Shown here in pieces: positions 42,658-51,339 of a stretch of DNA of 64,000 bases; within the stretch, counting starts at the first letter, position 1, and every line of letters begins with the position of its first letter. This DNA is from Thermomonas fusca DSM 15424 (GTDB taxonomy: Bacteria > Pseudomonadota > Gammaproteobacteria > Xanthomonadales > Xanthomonadaceae): positions 140,297 through 204,296 of the forward strand of contig NZ_AUIV01000001.1 in the NCBI RefSeq assembly GCF_000423885.1, written 5' to 3'. A program made the translations under genes and the position numbers. Under the pieces are notes generated by a model that saw only the letters and a list, made by a program, of their open reading frames with translations, had not been told where the DNA came from and made no database searches.

Positions 42658-44196
42658 ATGCTGTTCCAGCGAGTCAAGCCGCTCGACAAGATCCTCGAGA
42701 CAGCGGAAAAGAAAGCACTCACGCGCCAGCTAGGCGCCTTCCAGCTCACCCTGCTCGGCATCGGCGCCATCATCGGCACCGGCATTTTCGTGCTGACTGC
42801 GGAAGCGGGGCAGAAGGCCGGCCCGGCGATGATGCTGGCGTTCGTGATCGCGGCGGTGGTGTGCGCGCTGGCCGCGCTGGCCTATTCCGAACTGGCCTCG
42901 ATGGTGCCGGTGGCCGGCTCCGCCTACACCTACACCTACGCGGTAATGGGCGAGGCGATCGCCTGGACCGTGGGCTGGGCGCTGGTGCTGGAATACGCGG
43001 TGGCCGCAGGCGCGGTGGCGGTGGGCTGGTCCGGCTACATGAACGGCCTGCTGTCCAGCGCCGGGATAGAGCTGCCGATGGCGCTCAAGACCGGCCCGAT
43101 GGATGGCGGCGCGTTCAACCTGCTGGCCTTCACCATCTCGCTGGTGATCACCGGCCTGCTGGTGCTGGGCACCTCCAAGTCCGCCAAGGTCAATGCGGTG
43201 CTGGTGCTGATCAAGGTGGTCGCGCTGACCGCATTCGTCATCATCGCGGTGCCGGCGGCCAAGGACAGCAACTTCCAGCCGTTCTTCCCCACCGGTTGGG
43301 GCAGCCCGCTGGGCGGCATCGGCGTGCTGGGCGCGGCGGCGTCGATCTTCTTCGCCTACGTCGGCTTCGATGCGGTCTCGACCGCGGCCGAGGAAACCAA
43401 GAACCCGAACCGCAACATCCCGATCGGCCTGATCGGCTCGCTGCTGGTCTGCACCGTCTTCTACATGCTGGTGGGCTACGGCGCGGTCGGCGCGATCGGT
43501 TCGCAGCCGATGCTGGACGCCGCCGGCGTGGCCTTCCACCCGGGCACCCCGCAGATGGCCGCCGCCTGCGCCGGCTCCGACGCGCTGGTGTGCAGCAAGG
43601 AACCGCTGGCCCACGTGCTGAAGGTGATGGGCTTCGCCGGCTGGGGCAACGCGATCGGCCTGGCCGCCGCGCTGGCGCTGCCGTCGGTGGTGCTGATGAT
43701 GATCTACGGCCAGACCCGCATCTTCTTCACCATGTCGCGCGACGGCCTGCTGCCGGAAGCGCTGTCGCGGGTGCATCCGAAGTTCCGCACCCCGCACGTG
43801 GTGACCATGGTCACCGGCGTATTCGTGGCGCTGTTCGCGGCGATGTTCCCGGTTGGCATCCTGGCCGACATCTCCAACTCCGGCACCCTGTTCGCCTTCA
43901 TGGCGGTGTCGCTGGGCGTGCTGATCCTGCGCAAGCGCGAGCCGAACCGGCACCGTCCGTTCCGCACCCCAATGGCCTGGGTGGTCTGCCCGCTGGCCAT
44001 CGTCGGCTGCCTGCTGCTGTTCCTGAACCTATCGATCTACACCATCGGCCTGTTCTTTGGCTGGGCGGTGATCGGGCTGATCGTGTACGCCCTGTACGGC
44101 TACCGTCATAGCGACCTGGCCCGCGGCATCACCGGCCCGGAAGGTGGCAACACGATGGACGCCGAGCCCAAGTTCCACGAGGGTCCGCAGGCCTGA
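42658..44196 (+). CDS. APC-family amino acid permease
   Basis: A 512-residue permease with at least 12 membrane helices. The first helix carries LGAFQLTLLGIGAIIGTGIF, the GxG substrate motif of APC transporters, then FVIAAVVCALAALAYSELA and MVPVAGSAYTYTYAVMGEAI. FAYVGFDAVSTAAEETKNP is the family's eighth-region signature. Cationic amino-acid (CAT/YfnA-like) transport is the likely role, but the substrate is inferred. The start has GGGGGAG eight bases upstream. A strong terminator follows. Confidence 0.93.
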   Translation: MLFQRVKPLDKILETAEKKALTRQLGAFQLTLLGIGAIIGTGIFVLTAEAGQKAGPAMMLAFVIAAVVCALAALAYSELASMVPVAGSAYTYTYAVMGEAIAWTVGWALVLEYAVAAGAVAVGWSGYMNGLLSSAGIELPMALKTGPMDGGAFNLLAFTISLVITGLLVLGTSKSAKVNAVLVLIKVVALTAFVIIAVPAAKDSNFQPFFPTGWGSPLGGIGVLGAAASIFFAYVGFDAVSTAAEETKNPNRNIPIGLIGSLLVCTVFYMLVGYGAVGAIGSQPMLDAAGVAFHPGTPQMAAACAGSDALVCSKEPLAHVLKVMGFAGWGNAIGLAAALALPSVVLMMIYGQTRIFFTMSRDGLLPEALSRVHPKFRTPHVVTMVTGVFVALFAAMFPVGILADISNSGTLFAFMAVSLGVLILRKREPNRHRPFRTPMAWVVCPLAIVGCLLLFLNLSIYTIGLFFGWAVIGLIVYALYGYRHSDLARGITGPEGGNTMDAEPKFHEGPQA

Positions 44197-44214
44197 TCGC
44201 AGGCCCATGCACCG

Positions 44215-44243
44215 CGAAAAACCCGGCTCCGGCCGGGTTTTTC
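44215..44243 (+). terminator. Rho-independent terminator
   Basis: A perfect 11-base stem, AAAAACCCGGC (44217-44227) with GCCGGGTTTTT (44232-44242), loop TCCG. It ends the permease transcript. Confidence 0.92.
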
Positions 44244-44258
44244 GTTATGGCTTGCCGT

Positions 44259-44264
44259 TATCCT
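44259..44264 (+). promoter_or_regulatory. -10-like hexamer six bases before the aldolase ATG
   Basis: TATCCT, then six bases, then ATG. This is the same spacing as at clpS, mtnB and (with seven bases) the diguanylate cyclase gene. No Shine-Dalgarno sequence is present. Confidence 0.35.
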
Positions 44265-44270
44265 TTGCGG

Positions 44271-44939
44271 ATGTCGAATTCGCACATCCTGCACGACCAC
44301 GAGCGCGCCGCCCGGCAGTCGCTGATCGACCACTGCCGCGCGATGAACGCCAGCGGGCTGTCGCTGAACAAGTCCGGCAATGCCAGCATCCGCTGGCGCG
44401 AAGGGCTGCTGATCACCCCCACCGGCCGCGCCTATGACCGCCTGCTGCCGGAGGACATCGTCTATCTGCAAGCCGACGGCACCTGCCCGCCCGGGCAGCT
44501 GCTCCCGTCCAGCGAATGGCGCTTCCACTGCGACATCCTGCATGCGTTCCCGGAGATGAACGCGGTGGTGCACGTGCACTCCACCCATGCCACCGCGCTG
44601 GCCTGTCTGGGCGAAGGGATTCCGGCGTTCCATTACATGGTCGCGGTGGCCGGCGGCGATCGCATCCCCTGCGCCGACTACGCCACCTTCGGCACCGGCC
44701 AGCTGTCCGCCAACGTCCTGCGTGCGCTGGACGGCGGCCTGCGCGCCTGCCTGATGGCGAACCACGGCCAGGTCACCACCGGCAAGACCCTGTCCGAGGC
44801 CTATGCGCTGGCGGAAGAAGTGGAGAACCTGGCCCGCCAGTACCTGCTGGCGCGCATGCTGGGCCATACCCGCGACCTGCCACCGGACGAGATGGCGCGG
44901 GTGCTGGAAAAGTTCAGCACCTATGGCCAGCAGCGATAA
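44271..44939 (+). CDS. class II aldolase/adducin-family protein
   Basis: A 222-residue zinc aldolase of the FucA/AraD fold. Seen are LNKSGNASIRWREGLLITPTG (phosphate loop), the zinc pair in VHVHSTHATALA, and the later LMANHGQVTTGKTL with the third histidine. AraD-type epimerase and fuculose-phosphate aldolase are both possible. The neighbour mtnB has the same fold but is clearly different. The ATG at 44271 has TATCCT six bases upstream and no ribosome site, which suggests a leaderless message; a longer in-frame reading from 44247 overlaps the terminator region. Confidence 0.88.
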   Translation: MSNSHILHDHERAARQSLIDHCRAMNASGLSLNKSGNASIRWREGLLITPTGRAYDRLLPEDIVYLQADGTCPPGQLLPSSEWRFHCDILHAFPEMNAVVHVHSTHATALACLGEGIPAFHYMVAVAGGDRIPCADYATFGTGQLSANVLRALDGGLRACLMANHGQVTTGKTLSEAYALAEEVENLARQYLLARMLGHTRDLPPDEMARVLEKFSTYGQQR

Positions 44940-44958
44940 GGGCGTGACGCTTCGTCAT

Positions 44959-45081
44959 TGCGAGGAAGAACAACTCGTTCTTTCACGCGCGCGCGAACCT
45001 CGCAGCATCACGCGGGCGCGGCAGCCCGCAACCAAGCGAGTATCGGGGAGCGACTTGCGGGCTGCCGCGCCCGCGTGATGC
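44959..45081. repeat. two adjacent hairpins (composite REP-like element)
   Basis: Hairpin one: TGCGAGG (44959-44965) pairs with CCTCGCA (44998-45004), and inside it AAGAAC pairs with GTTCTT. Hairpin two starts at the next base: a perfect 27-base inverted repeat, 45005-45031 with 45055-45081, and a 23-base loop. No coding frame is supported here. The pair fills most of the 203 bases between the aldolase gene and mtnB. It looks like a repetitive extragenic or non-autonomous mobile element. Confidence 0.75.
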
Positions 45082-45130
45082 ATGCCTTAAATCCGGCAAG
45101 CAACGTGATGACCCGTCCGCAGCCAAGCCC

Positions 45131-45136
45131 TAAACT
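45131..45136 (+). promoter_or_regulatory. -10-like hexamer six bases before the mtnB ATG
   Basis: TAAACT, then GCGCGT, then ATG. The predicted transcription start is the A of the mtnB start codon, so the methionine-salvage message may be leaderless. The -35 is weak. Confidence 0.4.
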
Positions 45137-45142
45137 GCGCGT

Positions 45143-45787
45143 ATGAACGCCCCCGCCTTCGACCACAACCTGTACGCCGGCTGCGCCGCCCAGATCATCA
45201 GCCATACCCGCGAGCTGGCCGCCAAGGGCTGGACCCCGGCCACCGCCGGAAATTTCTCCATCCGCATGGACGCCGAGCACGCGGCCATCACCATTTCCGG
45301 CAAGGACAAGGGCCGCCTGACCGAAGCCGACATCATGGTGGTCAACATGGCCAACGACCCGGTGGCCACCCACCACCGGCCGTCCGCGGAAGCCGCCCTG
45401 CACACCCACCTGTACCGCCGCTTCCCGGACGTGGGCGCGGTGCTGCACACCCACTCGCCCACCCAGACCATCGCCGGCCTGCTGCACGCCGACGAAGGCC
45501 GCGTGCGCCTGCGCGGCTACGAACTGTTCAAGGCCCTGCGCGGCCACACCACCCACGAAGCCGAGCTCGACCTGCCGGTGGTGCCGAACTCGCAGGACAT
45601 GGGCCAGCTGATCGCCAGCGTCGATGCGGTGCTGACCCAGCCCAACACCTGGGGCTACCTGATCGCCGGCCACGGCCTGTACGCCTGGGGCCGCGACATC
45701 AGCGAGGCACGCCGCCACCTGGACGCATTCGAATTCCTGCTCGGCTGCGAGCTGGAAATGCGCCGCCTGCGCGGCGCGGGAGCCTGA
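45143..45787 (+). CDS. mtnB: methylthioribulose-1-phosphate dehydratase MtnB
   Basis: A 214-residue zinc enzyme of the aldolase fold that dehydrates methylthioribulose-1-phosphate in methionine salvage. Family markers are KGWTPATAGNFSIRMD, ITISGKDKGRLTEADIM, the zinc-binding VLHTHSPTQTIAGLLH and LIAGHGLYAWGRDISEARRH. It starts the operon mtnB-mtnD-mtnC-EamA; one base separates it from mtnD. No ribosome site is seen. Confidence 0.95.
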   Translation: MNAPAFDHNLYAGCAAQIISHTRELAAKGWTPATAGNFSIRMDAEHAAITISGKDKGRLTEADIMVVNMANDPVATHHRPSAEAALHTHLYRRFPDVGAVLHTHSPTQTIAGLLHADEGRVRLRGYELFKALRGHTTHEAELDLPVVPNSQDMGQLIASVDAVLTQPNTWGYLIAGHGLYAWGRDISEARRHLDAFEFLLGCELEMRRLRGAGA

Positions 45788-45788
45788 C

Positions 45789-46346
45789 ATGAGCCGTTTG
45801 CGCATGTTCGACCACGACGCCCCGCAGGCGCCGCTGCTGGCCACCCATGGACATGCCGACATCGCCGCCGAATTGGCGAAGATCGGCGTTGCCTTCGAAC
45901 AGTGGCAGGCCACGCAGCCGGTGCAGCCGGGCGACGCGCCGGAAACGATCATGGCCGCGTACCGGGCCGACATCGACCGGCTGGTGGCCGAACGCGGCTT
46001 CCGCAGCGTCGACGTGGTCAGCATCGCGCCGGACAACCCCAACCGCGAGGCGATGCGTGCCAAGTTCCTCGACGAGCACGCGCACAAGGAGGACGAAGTG
46101 CGTTTCTTCGTCGCCGGCAGCGGGCTGTTCTCGCTGCATGTCGGCGAGAAGGTGTACGAAGTGCTGTGCGAGGCCGGCGACCTGATCTCGGTGCCGGACG
46201 GCGCCACCCACTGGTTCGACATGGGGCCCGAGCCCAGCTTCGTCGCCATCCGCTTCTTCACCGAGCCGGACGGCTGGGTGGGCCATTTCACCGGCAGCGA
46301 CATCGCGCAGCGGTTCCCGCGCCTTGAAGCGGGATCGGCGCTTTGA
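45789..46346 (+). CDS. mtnD: acireductone dioxygenase MtnD
   Basis: A 185-residue cupin that oxidises the acireductone to 2-keto-4-methylthiobutyrate and formate with iron bound, or to other products with nickel. The metal set is H97, H99 and E103 in DEHAHKEDEVRFFVAGSG, with the fourth histidine in GATHWFDMG. LFSLHVGEKVYEVLCEAGD is the usual second cupin strand. It is coupled to mtnC through a TTGA overlap. Confidence 0.96.
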   Translation: MSRLRMFDHDAPQAPLLATHGHADIAAELAKIGVAFEQWQATQPVQPGDAPETIMAAYRADIDRLVAERGFRSVDVVSIAPDNPNREAMRAKFLDEHAHKEDEVRFFVAGSGLFSLHVGEKVYEVLCEAGDLISVPDGATHWFDMGPEPSFVAIRFFTEPDGWVGHFTGSDIAQRFPRLEAGSAL

Positions 46347-47041
46347 CCACCATCCTCACCGACATCGAGGGCACCACGTCCTCGATTTCCTTCGTCAAGG
46401 ACGTGCTGTTCCCCTATGCACGGGCCAGGCTGCCCGCCTTCGTCCGCGAACACGGGCAGCAACCGGAGGTGCGATGCTGGCTGGACGCGGTGGCGGTGGA
46501 AATTTCCGCCAGCGCCTGCCAGGACGCGGTGATCGTGGAAACCCTGCAGGGCTGGATCGACGAGGACCGCAAGCACACCGCGCTGAAGGCGCTGCAGGGC
46601 ATGGTCTGGGAGGCCGGCTACAAGGACGGCGATTTCACCGCACCGCTGTACCCCGACGTCGCGCCGGCGCTGCGCGCCTGGCATGCGGCCGGGCACTCGC
46701 TGGCGGTGTATTCGTCCGGCTCGGTGGCGGCGCAGAAGCTGCTGTTCGCGCATACCGATGCCGGCGACCTGACCGCGCTGTTCTGCGGCTTCTTCGATAC
46801 CGAAGTGGGCGGCAAGCGCGAAGCCGCAAGCTACCGCGTCATCGCCGGGCGGCTCGGAAACGCGCCGGGCGACATCCTGTTCCTGTCCGACGTGGTCGCC
46901 GAGCTCGACGCCGCGCGCGAGGCTGGGCTGCGCACCGTGCTGCTGGACCGTCGCGAGGACTACCCGCAGCCGCGCACCGGCGATGCCGCCAACGGGCACG
47001 CCCGAGCGGAATCGTTCGCCGACATCGACGCCGCTGCTTGA
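46343..47041 (+). CDS. mtnC: acireductone synthase (enolase-phosphatase) MtnC
   Basis: A 232-residue HAD-family enzyme that enolises and then dephosphorylates diketo-methylthiopentyl-phosphate. It opens with TTILTDIEGTTSSISFVKD, holding the catalytic aspartate; VYSSGSVAAQKLLFAH is motif II, and DILFLSDVVAELDAAREAG is the last HAD motif. The start is TTG, overlapping the mtnD stop (TTGA); no ATG lies before the catalytic Asp in this frame, so the call is well supported. Its own stop overlaps the next TTG start. Confidence 0.94.
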   Translation: MTTILTDIEGTTSSISFVKDVLFPYARARLPAFVREHGQQPEVRCWLDAVAVEISASACQDAVIVETLQGWIDEDRKHTALKALQGMVWEAGYKDGDFTAPLYPDVAPALRAWHAAGHSLAVYSSGSVAAQKLLFAHTDAGDLTALFCGFFDTEVGGKREAASYRVIAGRLGNAPGDILFLSDVVAELDAAREAGLRTVLLDRREDYPQPRTGDAANGHARAESFADIDAAA

Positions 47042-47913
47042 ACCCGCAGGCGCCCGATCGCCGCGCCACCGGCTGCGGATTGCTGGCGATCCTGCTGTGG
47101 GCATCGCTGGCGCTGCTGACCACGCTGACCGCCGGGCTGCCGCCGTTCCAGGTGCTGGCCACCGGCTTCGGCGTTGCCGGCCTGCTGGGGCTTGCCCACG
47201 CTGCCACGCGCGGCAGGGCCGGCTGGCGCGCGCTGCGGCAGCCGCCGGCGGCACTGGCGCTGACCACCACCGCCCTGTTCGGCTACCACGCGCTTTATTT
47301 CATCGCGCTCAAGCGCGCGCCGGCGCTGGAAGCCAACCTGCTGAACTACCTGTGGCCGCTGCTGATCGTGCTGTTCGCGGGCTTCCTGCCCGGCGTGCGC
47401 GTGCGCGGCGGGCAGTGGCTCGGCACCCTGCTGGGGCTGGCGGCGGCGGTGGTGCTGGTCACCCGCGGCAGCAGCATCGACATCCGCGCCGATTACCTGC
47501 CCGGCTACGCCGCGGCACTGGGCGCTGCGGTCATCTGGGCGGCGTATTCGGTGCTCAACCGTCGCCACGCTGATGTCCCCAGCGTGGCCATCGCCCTGCC
47601 CTGCGTGCTGGTGGCCGTGCTTGGCGCGGCGGCGCACGCGGCATTCGAGACCACCGTCCAGCCCGAGCCGGGCCAGTGGCTGGCGCTGTTGGGCATGGGC
47701 GTCGGCCCGGTGGGCGCGGCGTTCCTGCTGTGGGACATCGGCACCAAGCGCGGCGACATCGCCCTGCTCGGCAGCCTCTCCTACCTCGCGCCGCTGCTGT
47801 CCACCCTGTTGCTGGTCATCGCCGGGCAGGCGCAGCCGCACGCCTCGCAGGCCACCGCCATCGCGCTGCTGCTGCTTGGCGCGTGGCTGAGCGTACGCAA
47901 ACCCGCGCACTGA
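47038..47913 (+). CDS. EamA-family (DMT) transporter
   Basis: A 291-residue membrane protein with ten predicted helices in two EamA repeats; LLAILLWASLALLTTLTAGL opens it and LPGYAAALGAAVIWAAYSVLN begins the second half. Such proteins export amino acids or metabolites. The start is TTG, giving a TTGA overlap with mtnC, the second in a row. Whether it carries a methionine-salvage compound is only suggested by cotranscription. Confidence 0.85.
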   Translation: MNPQAPDRRATGCGLLAILLWASLALLTTLTAGLPPFQVLATGFGVAGLLGLAHAATRGRAGWRALRQPPAALALTTTALFGYHALYFIALKRAPALEANLLNYLWPLLIVLFAGFLPGVRVRGGQWLGTLLGLAAAVVLVTRGSSIDIRADYLPGYAAALGAAVIWAAYSVLNRRHADVPSVAIALPCVLVAVLGAAAHAAFETTVQPEPGQWLALLGMGVGPVGAAFLLWDIGTKRGDIALLGSLSYLAPLLSTLLLVIAGQAQPHASQATAIALLLLGAWLSVRKPAH

Positions 47914-48017
47914 CAACGCACGCAAGCCGTCGTGACCCGCGACTGCTGCGCGGGTCGAACCGCGCGATCAGCGCAAGACCCTGCTGCCAGCGAACCGGCG
48001 ACCGCGCGCAGGACAAG

Positions 48018-49421
48018 TCAGGGTCGGGATTGAAGCACCTGATGCGGCTGCGGGGGCTGGTACTCCAGCAGCGAATAGCTGGTGCTGGCGGTCACTTCGC
48101 CGCGCCAGCGGTCGAAGGCGCGCACGTCGATGCGATGTTCGCCCGCAGCGAGCTTGGTCGGCAGCGCGGCGCGCCACAGGTGCGCGGATACCTCGGCTTC
48201 CGGCGAGCGGTCGTAGCCTCGCAGCGCAATTGCTTCGTCGTCGCGCCGGTTCTCAGCCATCAATCGCGGATCCGGCTGCAGCACTTTCTTCATCGGCAGC
48301 CACTCGCCGCCATCGACGCGGAACTCGACGCGGGTGTCGTCATCGCCCATGTAGACGTTGGCGAACACGCCCCAGGCCGGATAGGCGCCGCGCCGCAGCG
48401 CCTTGGGCGCGTGCAGGCCGATCTGGCTGTCCGCGGCATCGCGGGCCGCGTGCCAGGCCAGCGCGTAGTCGCCGCCCGCGTTCACCGTCAGCAGCGCATA
48501 GCCATTGGGCGTGCCGTCGGACATGGTGGCGTCGGGAATGCCGTCGGCATCCCTGGCCCCGGCCCAGTACGAACCGCAGGCCGCGCCGAGGTTGAATTCG
48601 TGCAGCGGCTTCACCCCCGTCCAGCCGTCCGCGGCGGCATGGTAGTAATGACGCTGGCTGTGGTTGTGTGCGCTCAACACCAGCACATGCGGGAACGGCG
48701 CCAGCAGCGCGAACAGGCGATGGCGGTCGGCGTCGCGGAAGCTGTCCTTGGCGGCGTCCTCGAACAGCGGGATGTGCATCGCCAGCACCAGCAGGCGGTC
48801 GCGCGGCAGGGTCGGCAGCCAGCGTTCGAGGAAGGCGAACTGGTCTTCGCGGAAGCCGCCGATATAGGCCGGCTTCTGGCCGGGCCGATAGATCACGTCG
48901 TCCAACACGACGAGATTGGCCAGCGCGGTCTGGCGGGCAAAGGTGTCGGGGCCGATCCTCTGGTGGAACAGGCGCAGCGACGTCTCGTCGCTGGTCGCGC
49001 CCGGATCCACGTCATGGTTGCCGGGGGCATACAGCCACGGCACGCCCAGCGATTCGGTGACCTGCTTCACCGCCGGCAGCAGTGCCGGCACATCGTCGAC
49101 CAGATCGCCCAGGGTCACGCCCAGCCGCGCCAGGTGGCGGCCCTGCAGCGGCTGCACGATGTCGCGCCGGAAGTAGTCCACGTCGTCATCGAACTTCACC
49201 TGCGGATCGCCGAATACCAGCACCTGCGCGGATTCGCCGGTCAGGCTGCGCGGCGCGCGCCGATAGGCGACGCAGCCGGGCACACCGGCGCGGTCGGCAT
49301 GGGGCAGCGGCAGCGGTGCCTCCACGCTGACCGGCACGCAGGCCGCCGGGTCGGTGGACGCCTGCGCGGCATAGGGAAACAGCAGCGGAAACAGCAGGAT
49401 GAGGAGAAGACGCTTGTGCAT
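48018..49421 (-). CDS. exported calcineurin-like phosphoesterase
   Basis: A 467-residue protein with a signal peptide (KRLLLILLFPLLFPYAAQA). The metallophosphatase core has a dinuclear-metal set: VFGDPQV, LGDLVDD, YAPGNHDVD, LAMHIPLF and VLSAHNHSQRH. A C-terminal beta domain (about 330-467) resembles the metallophosphatase C-terminal domain, with FRVDGGEWLPMKK. The substrate is unknown. It is divergent from the diguanylate cyclase gene with 46 bases between, and the ATG at 49421 is the only one that gives a signal peptide. Confidence 0.9.
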   Translation of the reverse strand: MHKRLLLILLFPLLFPYAAQASTDPAACVPVSVEAPLPLPHADRAGVPGCVAYRRAPRSLTGESAQVLVFGDPQVKFDDDVDYFRRDIVQPLQGRHLARLGVTLGDLVDDVPALLPAVKQVTESLGVPWLYAPGNHDVDPGATSDETSLRLFHQRIGPDTFARQTALANLVVLDDVIYRPGQKPAYIGGFREDQFAFLERWLPTLPRDRLLVLAMHIPLFEDAAKDSFRDADRHRLFALLAPFPHVLVLSAHNHSQRHYYHAAADGWTGVKPLHEFNLGAACGSYWAGARDADGIPDATMSDGTPNGYALLTVNAGGDYALAWHAARDAADSQIGLHAPKALRRGAYPAWGVFANVYMGDDDTRVEFRVDGGEWLPMKKVLQPDPRLMAENRRDDEAIALRGYDRSPEAEVSAHLWRAALPTKLAAGEHRIDVRAFDRWRGEVTASTSYSLLEYQPPQPHQVLQSRP

Positions 49422-49454
49422 CCACGGATTATGCGCGGCGAACCCGGCCTGCAC

Positions 49455-49460
49455 TAGAAT
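49455..49460 (+). promoter_or_regulatory. -10-like hexamer seven bases before the diguanylate cyclase ATG
   Basis: TAGAAT, seven bases, then ATG at 49468; no ribosome site. If active the message would be leaderless. The -35 is weak. Confidence 0.35.
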
Positions 49461-49467
49461 CCCCGCC

Positions 49468-51318
49468 ATGGGGACGGGATATGCGCTGCGCATGCATGGA
49501 GCACGTCGGCTGGCCAGCTGGCTGTTGATGCTGGCTGCCTGCCTGTGCGTGCTGCCGGCGGCGGCAACCGAACCGACCCTGCGCCTGGGCGCCGGCGAAT
49601 CCAGCTTTCCGCTGGCTGGCACGGTGCGTTACTGGCACGACACCTCCGCCACTGCCACGCCGGAACAGGCGTTCGCCCGCGCGCATGCGGACGGGTTTTC
49701 GCCACTGCCCGGCGGCAACCCGGCCTTCGGCTTCCAGACCGGCGCCTACTGGTTCCACCTGCCTGTGGAAAACCTGCAGCGCGACGAGCCGCTGTGGATC
49801 CTGGTGCAGGAATACGCGCTGAGCGACAAGCTCGACCTGTACCTGCGCAACCCCGACGGCCACGTCGAGCACAGCGCCGGCGGCGACCACGTACCGTTTG
49901 CCGACCGCTTCATCCGCTATCGCCACCCCAATTTCCGCCTCGACCTGCCGGCCGGCCAGCGGATGGAATTGCTGCTGCGGGTGCAGAGCGAAAGTTCGAT
50001 GCAGGTGCCGCTGGCGCTGTACACGCCGAAGGCATTCGCCGAGGTGCTGCGCGACGCGCAGTTCTCCAACGGCCTGTACTACGGCATCGTGCTGGCGCTG
50101 CTCTGCTACAACCTGGTGCTGTGGCTGATGCTGCGCGATGCCAGTTATTTCTGGTACCTGCTGCATACCGGCGCGTTCGGGTTGGTCCTGTTCACCCTCA
50201 ACGGCTACGGCTTCGAATACCTGTGGCCCACTTCCGCCTGGCTGGCCGACGCCTCGATCCCGCTGTCGATCTGCCTGGCCCTGATCGGCATGCAGCTGTT
50301 CGCGCGCAGCTTCCTGGATCTGCGCACGCGCTGGCCGGTCGGCGACAAGGTCTGCCTGGGCGTGGTGGCGTTCTTCGCCATGCTGGGGGTGGCGGCGACC
50401 TGGCTGTCGTACAGCATCGCCACCCCGATCGCCTCGCGTGCGGTCCTGCTGGGCGTGGCCTGGATCATCATCGCCACCGTGGTGATGCTGCGCCGCGGCT
50501 ACCAGCCGGCGCGGCTGTTCCTGCTGGCCTGGTCGCTGTTCCTCAGCGGCACGGCGGCGTTCACCCTGCTCGCCTTCGGCGTGCTGCCGCAGAACTTCTG
50601 GACCCAGAACGGCGTCCAGATCGGTTCCGCGCTGGAACTGTTGCTGCTGTCGCTGGCGCTGGGCAAGCGCTATGCCAGCCTGCGCGAGGAGAACATCCGC
50701 ATCGTGCAGGAAACCAACGAAAAGCTGGAGCGCGGCCTGATCGACCGCACCCGCGAGTTGCGCACGACCATGGCCAAGCTCGGCGAGGCCAACGTCAAGC
50801 TGCAGGAATACAGCCGCCGCGATCCGCTGACCGGTACCTATAACCGCCGCCATTTCCGCGAAGAATTCGCGCAGATGCTGGAATCGCGCAAGGGCAGCGG
50901 CCGCCAGATTGCCCTGCTGTTGCTGGATCTGGACCTCTTCAAGCGGATCAACGACAGCCACGGCCATCCGGCGGGCGACAGCTGCCTGGTCGAGGCGGCG
51001 CGCCGTATCGAGGAGGTCGCGGCCCAGCGCGGCGGGCTGGTGGCCCGCTTCGGCGGCGAGGAATTCGTGGTGGCGCTGAGCTGCCGCGATGCCCAGGACG
51101 CGCTGCAGGTGGCCGAGGCGATCCGCCTGCGCATCCAGCAGGATCCCGTGCGCCATGAAGCGCTGGCCATCCGCCTGAGCGTGAGCATCGGCATCCACAC
51201 GGTGTCCAGCGATCGTGTCAGCAGCGCGGAGGAAATCATCCGCATCGCCGACGAGGCCCTGTACCGCGCCAAGGACGACGGCCGCAACTGCGTGCGGCAT
51301 TCGCTCACCACCGCCTGA
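49468..51318 (+). CDS. membrane diguanylate cyclase (7TMR-DISM sensor, GGDEF)
   Basis: A 616-residue cyclic-di-GMP synthase. After a signal peptide comes a periplasmic 7TMR-DISM extracellular domain (about 35-180) with TGAYWFHLPVENLQRDEPLW, then seven membrane helices (about 190-410), a coiled coil (about 420-450) and the GGDEF domain. The active site is intact as GGEEF (529-533), with LDLDLFKRINDSHGHPAGD upstream. The RxxD inhibitory site that normally lies just before GGEEF is missing; the segment reads VAAQRGGLVARF. The extracellular part probably senses a carbohydrate or small ligand. Confidence 0.93.
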   Translation: MGTGYALRMHGARRLASWLLMLAACLCVLPAAATEPTLRLGAGESSFPLAGTVRYWHDTSATATPEQAFARAHADGFSPLPGGNPAFGFQTGAYWFHLPVENLQRDEPLWILVQEYALSDKLDLYLRNPDGHVEHSAGGDHVPFADRFIRYRHPNFRLDLPAGQRMELLLRVQSESSMQVPLALYTPKAFAEVLRDAQFSNGLYYGIVLALLCYNLVLWLMLRDASYFWYLLHTGAFGLVLFTLNGYGFEYLWPTSAWLADASIPLSICLALIGMQLFARSFLDLRTRWPVGDKVCLGVVAFFAMLGVAATWLSYSIATPIASRAVLLGVAWIIIATVVMLRRGYQPARLFLLAWSLFLSGTAAFTLLAFGVLPQNFWTQNGVQIGSALELLLLSLALGKRYASLREENIRIVQETNEKLERGLIDRTRELRTTMAKLGEANVKLQEYSRRDPLTGTYNRRHFREEFAQMLESRKGSGRQIALLLLDLDLFKRINDSHGHPAGDSCLVEAARRIEEVAAQRGGLVARFGGEEFVVALSCRDAQDALQVAEAIRLRIQQDPVRHEALAIRLSVSIGIHTVSSDRVSSAEEIIRIADEALYRAKDDGRNCVRHSLTTA

Positions 51319-51339
51319 GCCAACGGTGCGGCGCGCCGG

